A stretch of DNA of 6,971 bases from Pseudomonadota bacterium (GTDB lineage Bacteria; Pseudomonadota; Alphaproteobacteria; Rhizobiales; Xanthobacteraceae), in assembly GCA_021779635.1 (NCBI GenBank), contig JAJYAH010000365.1, positions 1 to 6,971 on the forward strand. Reading direction: 5' to 3'. Position numbers and translations under genes: made by a program. Shown piece by piece: positions 1 to 6,418 of this stretch. Positions within the stretch are counted from its first letter, which is position 1. Every line of letters starts with the position of its first letter. Under the pieces are notes generated by a model. The model was not told the origin of the DNA, made no database searches, and saw only the letters and a list, made by a program, of their open reading frames with translations.

Positions 1-288
1 CTGCGCCTACATTATGCCGACACGATCAAGGCTTGGTCTGAACGATTCCTCGCGCGGCGTGAGGAAATAGAACGTCTCTACGATGAACGCTTTTGTCGAA
101 TGTGGGAGCTCTATCTTGCGTCGTCAGAAATGGCCTTCCGTGAAGAGGGCATGATGGTGTTCCAGATTCAATTGACAAAGCGTCAAGGAATCGTTCCGGT
201 CACGCGTGATTACATCTCCCAGCATGAAACGCGCCTCCGTCGCTCGGAGACGCGCCATTCTCCCTTATTCCAGCTTGCAGGCGAGTAG
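1..288 (+). CDS. cfa: Cyclopropane-fatty-acyl-phospholipid synthase, C-terminal part
   Basis: This is the last 95 codons of a gene that begins outside the window; frame 1 is open from base 1 to TAG at 286-288. The family transfers a methylene group from S-adenosylmethionine to the double bond of unsaturated acyl chains in membrane phospholipids, giving cyclopropane fatty acids, usually in stationary phase or under acid stress. The SAM-binding core is not in view. What is seen is the typical C-terminal helical segment: LRLHYADTIKAWSERF, then ERLYDERFCRMWELYLASSE, MAFREEGMMVFQIQL and KRQGIVPVTRDYI. These match the family's conserved end, including the Y-x-S/A-x-x-E and F-Q-x-Q-L blocks. The tail ending in QLAGE looks natural rather than truncated. 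An MFS pseudogene starts only about five bases beyond the stop, so the native downstream region has been lost. Family assignment is confident; the start and catalytic residues cannot be assessed. Confidence 0.9.
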   Translation: MRLHYADTIKAWSERFLARREEIERLYDERFCRMWELYLASSEMAFREEGMMVFQIQLTKRQGIVPVTRDYISQHETRLRRSETRHSPLFQLAGE

Positions 289-292
289 TCGT

Positions 293-1050
293 GAGTTGCC
301 GAAATCGATCGACTTCATGGTCCGCAAGAATGTCCATGCCGACCGTGTGTGGGATACCTGCGCACGCTCGGAGCCAAGCTCGAAGGCGACGTCAATTCGT
401 TCGAATTTCTCACTGAAGCGCGGGAAGAGAGATCCCATATCGGCAGTTTGTTCGGCCAAGGCCGCGGATTGGGCACGATCCTGCTTTGGGCCGCTTTTTT
501 CCTCAACTTGGCGGAATTCTACGCTCTTCAAAGCTGGTTGCCCACGATCCTGACCGGATTGCACTACTCGTTGAATACAGTGGCGCTGGCGACGTCGCTG
601 ACCACCGTCGGCGGCATCGTCATCGCGATGGTCATGGGACCTGCCATGGATCGGATCGGTCCCTACAGTTCTCTCGCGGTCTTGTATTTCCTGGGGGTGA
701 TCTTCGTGGCCTCGATCAGCCTGGCCATCAACCGCCCGGAATGGGTCCTTCTCACGGCGACCTTCTTCGCCGGCGTTTGCATCAGCGGAGGACAAAAGAG
801 CGTCATTGCGCTGGCGGCCGTCTATTATCCGGCGTCAATCCACTCGACGGGCGTGGGATGGGCTCTGGGAATAGGGCGTATCGGAGGAATCGGCGGTCCG
901 CTCCTGCTTGGATATCTGATCAACATGCAGGTTCAGACCGAATCCCTCTTTTACGCGGCGAGTATTCCCATGCTGATCGGAGGCATCTTGATTGCGATCA
1001 TGGGCGCGGCTGAGGGTAAACGCCGCGGTTCTCCGTTGAGCGCAGCTTAA
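293..1050 (+). pseudogene. MFS transporter (aromatic acid:H+ symporter type), C-terminal half, frameshifted
   Basis: This is a broken gene for a proton-coupled inner-membrane transporter of the major facilitator superfamily. The best fit is the aromatic acid:H+ symporter family (PcaK/BenK-like); the substrate cannot be told. Homology starts in frame 2 at about 293 with ELPKSIDFMVRKNVHADRVW. This is the central loop after TM6, so the N-terminal half (about 200 residues of a usual 430-450) is absent. At 350-354 the reading must move to frame 1, giving GYLRTLGAKLEGD; TGG and GGA share one G, as if one base was lost from a G run. Frame 1 then stays open through the six C-terminal membrane helices, with SWLPTIL, the GPAMDRIGPY loop between TM8 and TM9, and GIGRIGGIGGPLLLG, and stops at 1050. 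The open frame from GTG at 349 (233 codons) could be called a gene, but it begins inside the central loop without a clear ribosome site. It is most likely non-functional. Confidence 0.85.
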
Positions 1051-1093
1051 AGGCTAGACATGCGCTGCTTCATGGCGGGCTGCCTGGATGCCC

Positions 1094-1132
1094 CGCGCCT
1101 CCGCCGGGCAGGGACCGCCCGGCGGAGGCGCG
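1094..1132. terminator. Strong GC-rich hairpin after the MFS pseudogene
   Basis: The arms at 1095-1109 and 1117-1131 are perfect 15-base reverse complements (GCGCCTCCGCCGGGC and its mate). The C at 1094 and G at 1132 add a sixteenth pair; the loop is seven bases (AGGGACC). It lies 44 bases after the MFS stop, where an intrinsic terminator is expected. There is no T-tract on either side, so it may act weakly, act as a 3'-end stabiliser, or be a palindromic repeat element. The inverted repeat itself is certain; the terminator role is inferred. Confidence 0.6.
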
Positions 1133-1243
1133 ATCGCGGCGATCACCCGCGTATGATAAGAAGACGCCAACCGCCGTTCTGACAACGGGGAATTCTGTCA
1201 TGATTTCAATGGGCCAAAAACGCCGAAAATGTCAGAGCGGCCT

Positions 1244-1478
1244 CGTAACGGCGCCAGACTCTGGCGGCGGCTCAAATCAGATGGCTTCCGCGGTTCGCAG
1301 CGGGTGGGCGACCCGGCGCCGTCGCGCCGAAAATGCCAGCGATCAGCAACTGCAGAAGGTCCCCTCGGCTCGAACGATCGCACGGCTGATGACGTCGGCG
1401 CGTGATCACATGAGCAAAGCCGATACCGTCATCATAGCAGCTATCGAGGCCGGTGTGCCGACGTTGGTCACCGCGCGA
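1244..1478 (+). pseudogene. ISL3-family transposase remnant
   Basis: This is a degraded piece of a transposase of the type common in Rhizobiales ISL3 elements. In frame 2 from 1244 one reads RNGARLWRRLKSDGFRGSQRV. From 1305 the similarity continues in frame 3 with WATRRRRAENASDQQL, KVPSARTIARLMTSARDHMS and KADTVIIAAIEAGVPTLVTAR. As I recall the family, these blocks are joined by a few more residues (RVVTEWATRRRR-like), so a small deletion that is not a multiple of three probably separates them. The similarity stops abruptly after TAR at 1478, before the C-terminal DDE-domain part. The frame-3 ORF runs from 1200 to 1655, but its first 35 and last 58 codons do not look like this family, so that ORF is not a real gene. 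No intact N-terminus or terminal inverted repeats could be matched. Family call is from memory of the motif; moderate confidence. Confidence 0.6.
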
Positions 1479-1654
1479 ACATTCAGAGAGTTCACGAGCT
1501 TCGACATCTGGACTGTGGGTGGACTAGATCAGCAGGTGGACGTAGTCGTCCTCGCCGCTCGCTTCCTTGAGCGAGGCGCCAAAATCTTCGCAAACTCCGA
1601 CAAGGCGTCGACCAGTACCTCGAGAGCCCTATCGCTCAGCACCCCATGCCGCTA

Positions 1655-1667
1655 ATTTGTCACAAAT
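1655..1667. repeat. Short perfect palindrome ATTTGT-C-ACAAAT
   Basis: Six-base arms ATTTGT (1655-1660) and ACAAAT (1662-1667) surround a single C. It lies in the gene-free scar. It does not fit the FNR/FixK (TTG-N8-CAA) or CRP (TGTGA-N6-TCACA) consensus. It could be an operator of an unknown regulator, part of an element end, or chance. Confidence 0.4.
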
Positions 1668-1748
1668 GAACATGGAGGGCACAAACGACGCTCCTGCGGT
1701 GTCGATGATCTTGTAAAACGGTCAAAAGCGGTTGCTCCCCTACGCAAA

Positions 1749-1770
1749 CCGATAAACCTGTAATTATCGG
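1749..1770. repeat. Inverted repeat CCGATAA-N8-TTATCGG
   Basis: Perfect seven-base arms CCGATAA (1749-1755) and TTATCGG (1764-1770) flank an eight-base spacer. Two half-sites around a 6-8 bp core is the geometry of tyrosine-recombinase crossover sites, although those usually have longer arms of about 11 bp. It stands in an AT-richer gene-free scar between IS debris and a truncated gene. The repeat is seen; the recombination role is only a possibility. Confidence 0.35.
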
Positions 1771-1838
1771 CGTTTTCGCGGTGGTCGGGTGGGAGTCCCC
1801 TCTCCTCCAGTTTAGACATGTTCCCCAGTTTCGCCGGG

Positions 1839-2375
1839 TTACCCTGGGACACACGAGAGGAACGGCAGCGCATCCCGTACAGCGATTCTTGCCTCTCGTG
1901 TGTCTTTCCATCCGACCAGGACGCGGTCGGCATTCAGTACCGGAACGTGGTCGGGCGCCAGAAGCGTCGGCCTTCCCATCCGCATCATTGCTTCGGCCGG
2001 ATCAATGAAGTGGAATTGGTCCATCTTTTCCTGAGTGCGCTTGATCACCACCAGGTCGGCTGATCGCGCTTCGTTGGTCAGGAATGCGGTGGGATATTCT
2101 ACGCTGCAGCGCCACTCCACCCGTTCTTTCGGCAGTCCGGCAACGCTGCGAAACCATTGCTCCTTGTCCGCGAGCGCCGACTTCATCCCTTTCAGGTCAT
2201 CTGCGGTGGTTTCCCGAATTATGACGCCCTCCGCCACAAAGGGAGGCTCGACCGCGAAAGCGGAAACGCCGACCAGAGACGCTCCAAATTTGTCTGCAAC
2301 ATCCCGCGCAATGCGGACCTGACCTTCTGCCTGCTGCTCGGGATCAACGTAGACCATTACGGTCGCGATCGTCAT
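1839..2375 (-). CDS. Universal stress protein, truncated in its second domain
   Basis: This encodes a cytoplasmic protein of the UspA superfamily, in the tandem-domain form of about 270-290 residues common in Rhizobiales. Only 178 residues remain. Residues 1 to about 140 form a first Usp domain, starting MTIATVMVYVD and ending near RPTLLAPDHVP. The second domain starts at about 150 with ADRVLVGWKDTREARIAVRDALPFL and then breaks off into SCVPG and a stop at 1839. The first domain lacks the G-x2-G-x9-G(S/T) ATP-binding motif at its usual place (it reads VVIKRTQEKMDQF), so it is probably not ATP-binding. I chose the ATG at 2375 because GGAG lies eight bases upstream; an in-frame ATG at 2381 leaves only two bases, and a longer frame reaches 2441. 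It is transcribed away from the permease operon, with a FixK/FNR-like box between them. Whether the shortened protein is stable is unknown. Confidence 0.8.
   Translation of the reverse strand: MTIATVMVYVDPEQQAEGQVRIARDVADKFGASLVGVSAFAVEPPFVAEGVIIRETTADDLKGMKSALADKEQWFRSVAGLPKERVEWRCSVEYPTAFLTNEARSADLVVIKRTQEKMDQFHFIDPAEAMMRMGRPTLLAPDHVPVLNADRVLVGWKDTREARIAVRDALPFLSCVPG
1848..1904. repeat. 13-bp inverted repeat at the stress-protein breakpoint
   Basis: GACACACGAGAGG (1848-1860) and CCTCTCGTGTGTC (1892-1904) are perfect reverse complements 31 bases apart. The right arm lies in the natural coding sequence for KDTRE of the second Usp domain. The left arm covers the point where Usp similarity ends (after PFL). 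The repeat may have been made or used by the rearrangement that removed the gene's 3' end. It could also form a terminator-like hairpin for the leftward transcript. Confidence 0.6.
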
Positions 2376-2432
2376 CGGCATTGCTCCGTCAGTTGATGCA
2401 CCTTCCTTTTGGCACCTCTTGCGTGCGTCCGA

Positions 2433-2446
2433 TTGACCCAAATCAA
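2433..2446. promoter_or_regulatory. FixK/FNR-like box between usp and the permease operon
   Basis: The site TTGACCCAAATCAA fits TTG(A/C)-N6-(T/G)CAA, the consensus for FixK-type CRP/FNR regulators of rhizobia, which act under low oxygen. Its centre is at 2439.5. A -10-like stretch (GATATAAG, 2469-2476) begins 22-24 bases after the box. This is the class II geometry, with the activator centred near -41.5, and predicts a start of transcription near 2481 and a leader of about 30 bases before the permease ATG. The box is close to symmetric and could also serve the leftward stress-protein gene, but no good -10 is visible on that side. The match is seen; the regulator's identity is inferred. Confidence 0.65.
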
Positions 2447-2466
2447 CAGGCTGCGCGTCAGGCTTT

Positions 2467-2489
2467 CTGATATAAGCTCCATATATCAG
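2467..2489. promoter_or_regulatory. 8-bp inverted repeat over the permease promoter
   Basis: CTGATATA (2467-2474) and TATATCAG (2482-2489) are perfect reverse complements with a seven-base spacer. The repeat covers the proposed -10 and start of transcription of the permease operon. That is a good place for a repressor operator that would counter FixK-type activation. It may also be a by-product of AT-rich promoter sequence. Confidence 0.45.
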
Positions 2490-2511
2490 TCGTCGCTTGT
2501 AATGATGAAAA

Positions 2512-3750
2512 ATGGAAGCAGTGTCACCAGACGAAATTGTGCCTCAGGCAGGCTTGCGACGGCGCCTGGGACTGCCGCTTCTCGTCCTTTATGGGACGGG
2601 GGTCACCGTGGGCGCCGGGATCTATGTCCTGATCGGCGCGGTCGCGAGCCATGCGGGGGTCTATTCTTCGTGGGCGTTTGCCCTGGCGGCTGCTGTCATG
2701 GCTTTCACGGCCGCCTCGTATGCTGAGCTCGCGACCCGCTATCCCGTTAGCGCCGGGGAAGCTGCCTACGTCCGTGCCGCATTCAACTCCCGATTTCTAT
2801 CCCGGGCCGTCGGCTCCTTGAGGCTCGCCATCGGCATCGTCTCGGCTGCCGCGGTGACCCTTGGCGGAGCCGGCTACATAGGCCAGTTGATTGCGCTGCC
2901 TGCGCCATTGATTGCCGTGGCCATCGTCGCCGCCTTGGGCATCGTCGCGGCCTGGGGCATTCTCGAATCGGTGGCGCTCGCCGGACTATTGACACTGATC
3001 GAGACGGGCGGACTGGTCTGGATCATCGTGTCCGCCGCTCGTTCCGGGATCTCATTCAGCCCTGCTCTGTTTACGCCGCCCCCACTCGACTTCGGCACCT
3101 TCTCCGGAATCACCTTCGCCAGCCTGCTCGCATTCTTTGCCTTCGTCGGCTTCGAGGACCTCGCCAACATCGTGGAAGAGGCCAAGAGCCCGCAACGGAA
3201 TATCCCCTGGGCTATGGCGCTCACGCTGTTGATCACGACCGTGCTCTACGTCCTGATCGCGGCAATTTCCGTCACCGCCGTGCCGCCGAGCGTCCTTGCG
3301 ACGTCAACGGCGCCGCTCAGTCTGGTTTTCGGCGCCGTGGCGGGCATAAGTCCGACCACCTTCAGCATGATCGCGATCGTGTCGACGATCAACACCATTC
3401 TCGCCCAGATGACCATGACGGCGCGCGTCGTCTACGGCATGGCACAGCAAGGTGACCTGCCTGCAATAGCGGGACGCGTCCACTCGCGAACCGAGACACC
3501 GCTGATCGCCACGGGGTTGGTCATGCTGGCGGTCGCGGCTCTCGCGCTAACGATCCCGCTGGAACCGTTGGCGGAAAGCACGTCTCTCGCGACGCTGGCG
3601 CTCTTTGTCTTCGTCAATCTCTCCCTGCTTCGAATTCGATCCCGAAATACCCAATCCGATGCAGCGATCGTGCGCGTGCCACTATGGATACCGTTACTAG
3701 GTCTGGTCACATGCGTGCTGATGATGGGCACCGCGCTTTTCACGCCATAA
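2512..3750 (+). CDS. APC-superfamily amino acid permease
   Basis: This encodes a 412-residue inner-membrane protein of the amino acid-polyamine-organocation superfamily, which imports or exchanges amino acids or related amines using ion gradients. The broken first helix that binds the substrate backbone is clear: GTGVTVGAGIYVLIG at residues 28-42. Helix 2 follows with YAELATRYPVSAGEAAY, and around 209-235 comes the block FAFVGFEDLANIVEEAKSP-QRNIPWA, typical of the superfamily. About 11-12 hydrophobic segments are spread along the whole length, so the protein appears complete though on the short side. The substrate cannot be deduced. The ATG at 2512 is the first in this frame after the promoter region; no strong Shine-Dalgarno is seen, and a GTG at 2521 is an alternative. 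A FixK/FNR-like box lies about 65 bases upstream. The next gene starts eight bases after the stop, so it is the first gene of an operon. Confidence 0.85.
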   Translation: MEAVSPDEIVPQAGLRRRLGLPLLVLYGTGVTVGAGIYVLIGAVASHAGVYSSWAFALAAAVMAFTAASYAELATRYPVSAGEAAYVRAAFNSRFLSRAVGSLRLAIGIVSAAAVTLGGAGYIGQLIALPAPLIAVAIVAALGIVAAWGILESVALAGLLTLIETGGLVWIIVSAARSGISFSPALFTPPPLDFGTFSGITFASLLAFFAFVGFEDLANIVEEAKSPQRNIPWAMALTLLITTVLYVLIAAISVTAVPPSVLATSTAPLSLVFGAVAGISPTTFSMIAIVSTINTILAQMTMTARVVYGMAQQGDLPAIAGRVHSRTETPLIATGLVMLAVAALALTIPLEPLAESTSLATLALFVFVNLSLLRIRSRNTQSDAAIVRVPLWIPLLGLVTCVLMMGTALFTP

Positions 3751-3758
3751 CAAGACCG

Positions 3759-4868
3759 ATGGAAACGGACAGCCAACCTCAGCCAATGCTTCAAGCTCCT
3801 CAATTTGCCGGTCGAAGGTTGGCTCCGACTGCTCTCGCCGCGGTCATCGTGTTGGGCGTCGCCATCTGCGCGTTCATGGCGAAGCCATTCCTGGGCGCTC
3901 TTGTTTGGTCAACGACGCTCGCAGTCTTGTTCGCACCGCTCGATTTGGTCATGAGCAGGCGTCTCGGGTCCCGTAGTCTTTCGGCGCTGACGACCGCCAT
4001 GATGACCGCCTGCATTGTGGTCGTCCCTGCTATCCTGGTAGCGGGAACGTTGCTCAACGAAGCCGTCCGGAGCGCGGCAGTTGTCGTGCCAATGTTCGAC
4101 GCGGAGGACTGGGCGCGTTTTATGGGCGAGCATCCCTGGCTTGCCCCGGCGCTGCAATGGATCCATGACAAGGTGGATTTTCCGGATGTGATGCGAACGG
4201 CGACCTCGGCCCTTGGGACGTGGAGCGGTTCCGTCCTGCGCGCCTCCTTTTCCGGAGTAGCTAACCTGCTGCTGACGTTTTACTTTCTGTTCTACCTGCT
4301 ACGGGATCGGGAAAAGATAACGGAGGCTGCGCGACTCTATCTCCCACTGTCGGAGCCGGAATTCTCGCAGGTCACTCTTCGGGTGACCGATACGATCTTC
4401 GCTACTGTACTCGGGACGGTCGCAGTTGCGGCGCTGCAGGGTGGGCTCGGAGGCTTGATGTTCTGGTGGTTGGGGTTGCCCGCGCCTGTGTTCTGGGGCG
4501 TATTGATGGCTCTTCTCGCCATTGTTCCGTTTCTCGGCGCCTTCGTGATTTGGGCGCCGGCCGCTGTCTTTCTCGCACTGAGCGGCGCCTACGCGTCCGC
4601 GATCGTATTGACGATCTGGGGCACTCTCGTCGTTGGCCTCGTGGATAACGTGGTCTATCCGATCCTGGTCGGCAATAAGCTTCGGATGCATACGATGCTG
4701 TCATTCATCGCTGTCGTCGGCGGGCTCGTTTTGATAGGGGCGCCGGGTGTGGTGCTTGGTCCATTGCTGGTCGCAGTCACCCTGACGTTGGTGCAAATCT
4801 GGCGCGGTCGGACAGCAGCCCTGATCGATGCACAGCCACAAGAACGTGACGCAGTAAAGTGTCCATGA
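3759..4868 (+). CDS. AI-2E (PerM) family membrane transporter
   Basis: This encodes a 369-residue polytopic inner-membrane protein of the AI-2E family (PF01594). Members have been linked to export of the autoinducer AI-2 (TqsA), to Na+/H+ antiport, and to other roles, so the cargo here is open. Features seen are an N-terminal pair of helices (APTALAAVIVLGVAICAFM, then GALVWSTTLAVLFAPL), and a soluble loop at about 105-150. After that come LLLTFYFLFYLLRDREKI, a run of helices with LPAPVFWGVLMALLAIVPFLG, and the hallmark block VYPILVGNKLRMHTMLSFIAVVGGL followed by GAPGVVLGPLLVA from about 300. Length and order are normal for the family. I chose ATG 3759, eight bases after the permease stop. The frame is open farther upstream (ATG 3684), but that would overlap the permease by 67 bases. 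No clear ribosome site is visible, so coupling is likely. Its TGA overlaps the next gene's ATG. Confidence 0.88.
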   Translation: METDSQPQPMLQAPQFAGRRLAPTALAAVIVLGVAICAFMAKPFLGALVWSTTLAVLFAPLDLVMSRRLGSRSLSALTTAMMTACIVVVPAILVAGTLLNEAVRSAAVVVPMFDAEDWARFMGEHPWLAPALQWIHDKVDFPDVMRTATSALGTWSGSVLRASFSGVANLLLTFYFLFYLLRDREKITEAARLYLPLSEPEFSQVTLRVTDTIFATVLGTVAVAALQGGLGGLMFWWLGLPAPVFWGVLMALLAIVPFLGAFVIWAPAAVFLALSGAYASAIVLTIWGTLVVGLVDNVVYPILVGNKLRMHTMLSFIAVVGGLVLIGAPGVVLGPLLVAVTLTLVQIWRGRTAALIDAQPQERDAVKCP

Positions 4869-6124
4869 TGGATTTCTCGAACCCGAGCCTGAGCCCCGAG
4901 GCCATAGCCATCGTCGTTGCACTCGGCATCGGGCTCCTGATCGGTCTCGAGCGAGAACGCCGCAAGGGAGAGGGACCGGGGCGCTCGCCTGCCGGCCTGC
5001 GTACCTTTGCCGCAGCTTCGCTCGCCGGCGCCATCAGCGTAATGATCGGTGGCAAAGGCCTGCTCGCGCTCGTAACCGCAGGAATCATCGTCCTGACTGC
5101 GATCGCCTATCTTCGATCCAGGAGCGATGACCCCGGTTTGACTTCTGAAACCGCACTCATCCTGACGGTTCTGCTTGGCGGACTGGCCACGCAGCGTCCC
5201 GTTTTGGCCGCAGGCGTTGCCGTCATCCTGGCCATCCTGCTTGCCTCGCGCGCGGCGATGCATCATTTCGTCCGTTCAGTGCTCAGCGATATCGAGGTCA
5301 AGGACGCCTTGATCTTTGCTGCGGCCACACTCGTCGTCTTACCCCTACTGCCCGATCAGCCGGTCGGGCCCTTTGGCGCGCTCAACCTGCGCGCAATCTG
5401 GATCATCGTCATCCTGGTGATGGCGATCGGCGCCGCCGGGCATGTTTCAATACGCCTGCTCGGCGCAAGAGGTGGCCTCGCAATCTCCGGCTTCGCCTCG
5501 GGCTTCGTTTCCAGTACAGCCACTATCGGCGCGATGGGAGCGCGGGCTCGCAAGGCGCCGGAGTTGCTCGGAGCCGCCACCGCCGGCGCAACGCTCTCGA
5601 CCGTCGCAACGATCCTTCAGCTATTCGCGGTCCTCGCAGCAACCAGTCTGCCTGCGCTGCGAAGTCTGCTGATTCCGTTACTTTGCGCTTGTGCGGCGGC
5701 GGCGATCTATGGCGCGATCTTCACGGTCAAGGGCGTGCGGGAGACGGGCGTAGCCGAGGTGCAGCTCGGACGTGCTTTCAGCTTACCGTCGGCTTTGTTG
5801 CTGGCCTTGACGCTCTCTGGAGTTCTCCTGCTCTCCGCCAGCTTGCGGGAGGCGCTTGGAGAGATCGGCTTGGTGGTGAGCGCGGCTGCAGCCGGTATCG
5901 TCGACACGCATTCGCCCGCCGTGGCCGCAGCCACGCTCGCTGCCTCAGGCAAGATCAGCTCCGCGGATGCGGTGGCTCCGGTTCTGGCGGCGCTGTCCAC
6001 AAATACGCTCAGCAAGATCGTCATTGGCTGGGTCAGCGGCGGGCGCTCCTTCGCGCTGCGGCTGATCCCCGGTCTCATTTTGGTCATCGCGGCGGCGTGG
6101 TCCGGCGCAATCCTGACCTGGTGA
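4865..6124 (+). CDS. MgtC/DUF4010 family membrane protein
   Basis: This encodes a 419-residue polytopic membrane protein with an N-terminal MgtC/SapB-like domain and a C-terminal DUF4010 domain. The N-terminal motif is ALGIGLLIGLERERRKG followed by SPAGLRTFAAASLAGA, at about residues 18-60. The DUF4010 part shows SGFASGFVSSTATIGAMG, then GAATAGATLSTVATILQL, and near the end VDTHSPAVAAATLAASG with ALSTNTLSKIVIGW. MgtC relatives help growth at low magnesium or inside hosts, but for this two-domain form no reaction is established; a role in ion or small-molecule transport is inferred. ATG 4865 gives a 4-bp ATGA overlap with the preceding gene, a usual sign of translational coupling; GTG 4859 and ATG 4868 are alternatives. 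It is the last gene of the three-transporter operon. No clear terminator follows. Domain assignment is confident, function is not. Confidence 0.88.
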   Translation: MMDFSNPSLSPEAIAIVVALGIGLLIGLERERRKGEGPGRSPAGLRTFAAASLAGAISVMIGGKGLLALVTAGIIVLTAIAYLRSRSDDPGLTSETALILTVLLGGLATQRPVLAAGVAVILAILLASRAAMHHFVRSVLSDIEVKDALIFAAATLVVLPLLPDQPVGPFGALNLRAIWIIVILVMAIGAAGHVSIRLLGARGGLAISGFASGFVSSTATIGAMGARARKAPELLGAATAGATLSTVATILQLFAVLAATSLPALRSLLIPLLCACAAAAIYGAIFTVKGVRETGVAEVQLGRAFSLPSALLLALTLSGVLLLSASLREALGEIGLVVSAAAAGIVDTHSPAVAAATLAASGKISSADAVAPVLAALSTNTLSKIVIGWVSGGRSFALRLIPGLILVIAAAWSGAILTW

Positions 6125-6382
6125 ACGGCGCAGTCGGCCAGCTTCAACTGAACGCTTCTGGACTCGGAAGATTCGGCGGACCGAGCCGTGCAACGCCATG
6201 CCATGAAGCGTCGTCCCGCTGGGCAAACGAAGGTTGCCAGAGGGAGTAGGCTTCACGTCCGAGCCAGTCACTAAATGCTGCACCGATCCAGACTGGGACC
6301 AAGTCAATGGCGCCCGGTATGAGAACCGGATCGGCGACAACGCTTGGTAGCACGCCCCCGTTGCGGTCGACGCCCGATCGCC
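6125..6382. other. Intergenic region after the operon, no gene seen
   Basis: There is no convincing coding sequence or RNA between the MgtC/DUF4010 stop and the second FixK-like box. A minus-strand open frame at 6144-6353 (69 residues) has no family features known to me, and no good ribosome site was found for it. Only weak hairpins are present, such as CTCGG/CCGAG around 6163-6184, so no terminator is called for the upstream operon. Confidence 0.5.
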
Positions 6383-6396
6383 TTGCGTCAAATCAA
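6383..6396 (+). promoter_or_regulatory. FixK/FNR-like box upstream of the last gene
   Basis: TTGCGTCAAATCAA fits TTG(A/C)-N6-(T/G)CAA. The flanks extend the symmetry to CGCCTTG (6379-6385) and CAAGGCG (6394-6400) around an eight-base centre. The box centre is 6389.5. TATAAA at 6419-6424 starts exactly 22 bases after the box, the spacing of class II FNR/FixK-activated promoters. Transcription would start near 6431, about 30 bases before the ATG at 6461. Same layout as the box at 2433-2446, which makes both more credible. Confidence 0.65.
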
Positions 6397-6418
6397 GGCG
6401 CGTCAAGGTCCGGTCTTA

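Larger units (their letters stand above)
1479..1838. other. Intergenic scar without a recognisable gene
   Basis: I recognise no gene in these 360 bases. The frame-3 ORF from the transposase remnant runs on to 1655, but its tail matches nothing known to me. Open frames on the minus strand (for example 1652-1933) are read through into the truncated stress-protein region in the wrong frame and lack family features. The stretch 1655-1850 is visibly more AT-rich than its surroundings. It contains a 13-base palindrome and a 7-bp inverted repeat listed separately, and CCCAG (1824-1828) paired with CTGGG (1844-1848). It is most simply read as debris of one or more mobile elements that separated the transposase remnant from the cut stress-protein gene. 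Confidence 0.5.

Noticed and set aside
265..795. Minus-strand 176-codon open frame opposite the MFS fragment.
   Set aside because: The plus strand carries clear MFS homology; the antisense translation is rich in D, R, Q and G, the usual shadow of hydrophobic coding sequence.
1200..1655. A 151-codon open frame as an intact hypothetical gene.
   Set aside because: Its middle is transposase sequence whose upstream part continues in another frame, and its ends match nothing; it is a chance frame across debris.
1772..1810. A stretch resembling a tRNA 3' end (GGG-TGGGAGT-CCC followed by CTCTCCTCCAG).
   Set aside because: The loop lacks the TTC of a T-loop, no acceptor mate, anticodon arm or D-arm can be folded upstream, and there is no CCA in place.
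2040..2049. TTGATCACC inside the stress-protein gene as a further FixK half-site.
   Set aside because: There is no second half-site at the right distance and it lies deep in coding sequence.
4655..5266. A long minus-strand open frame (203 codons) opposite the AI-2E and MgtC genes.
   Set aside because: It overlaps two well-supported membrane protein genes, is low-complexity and charged as expected of an antisense shadow in GC-rich DNA, and has no family features.
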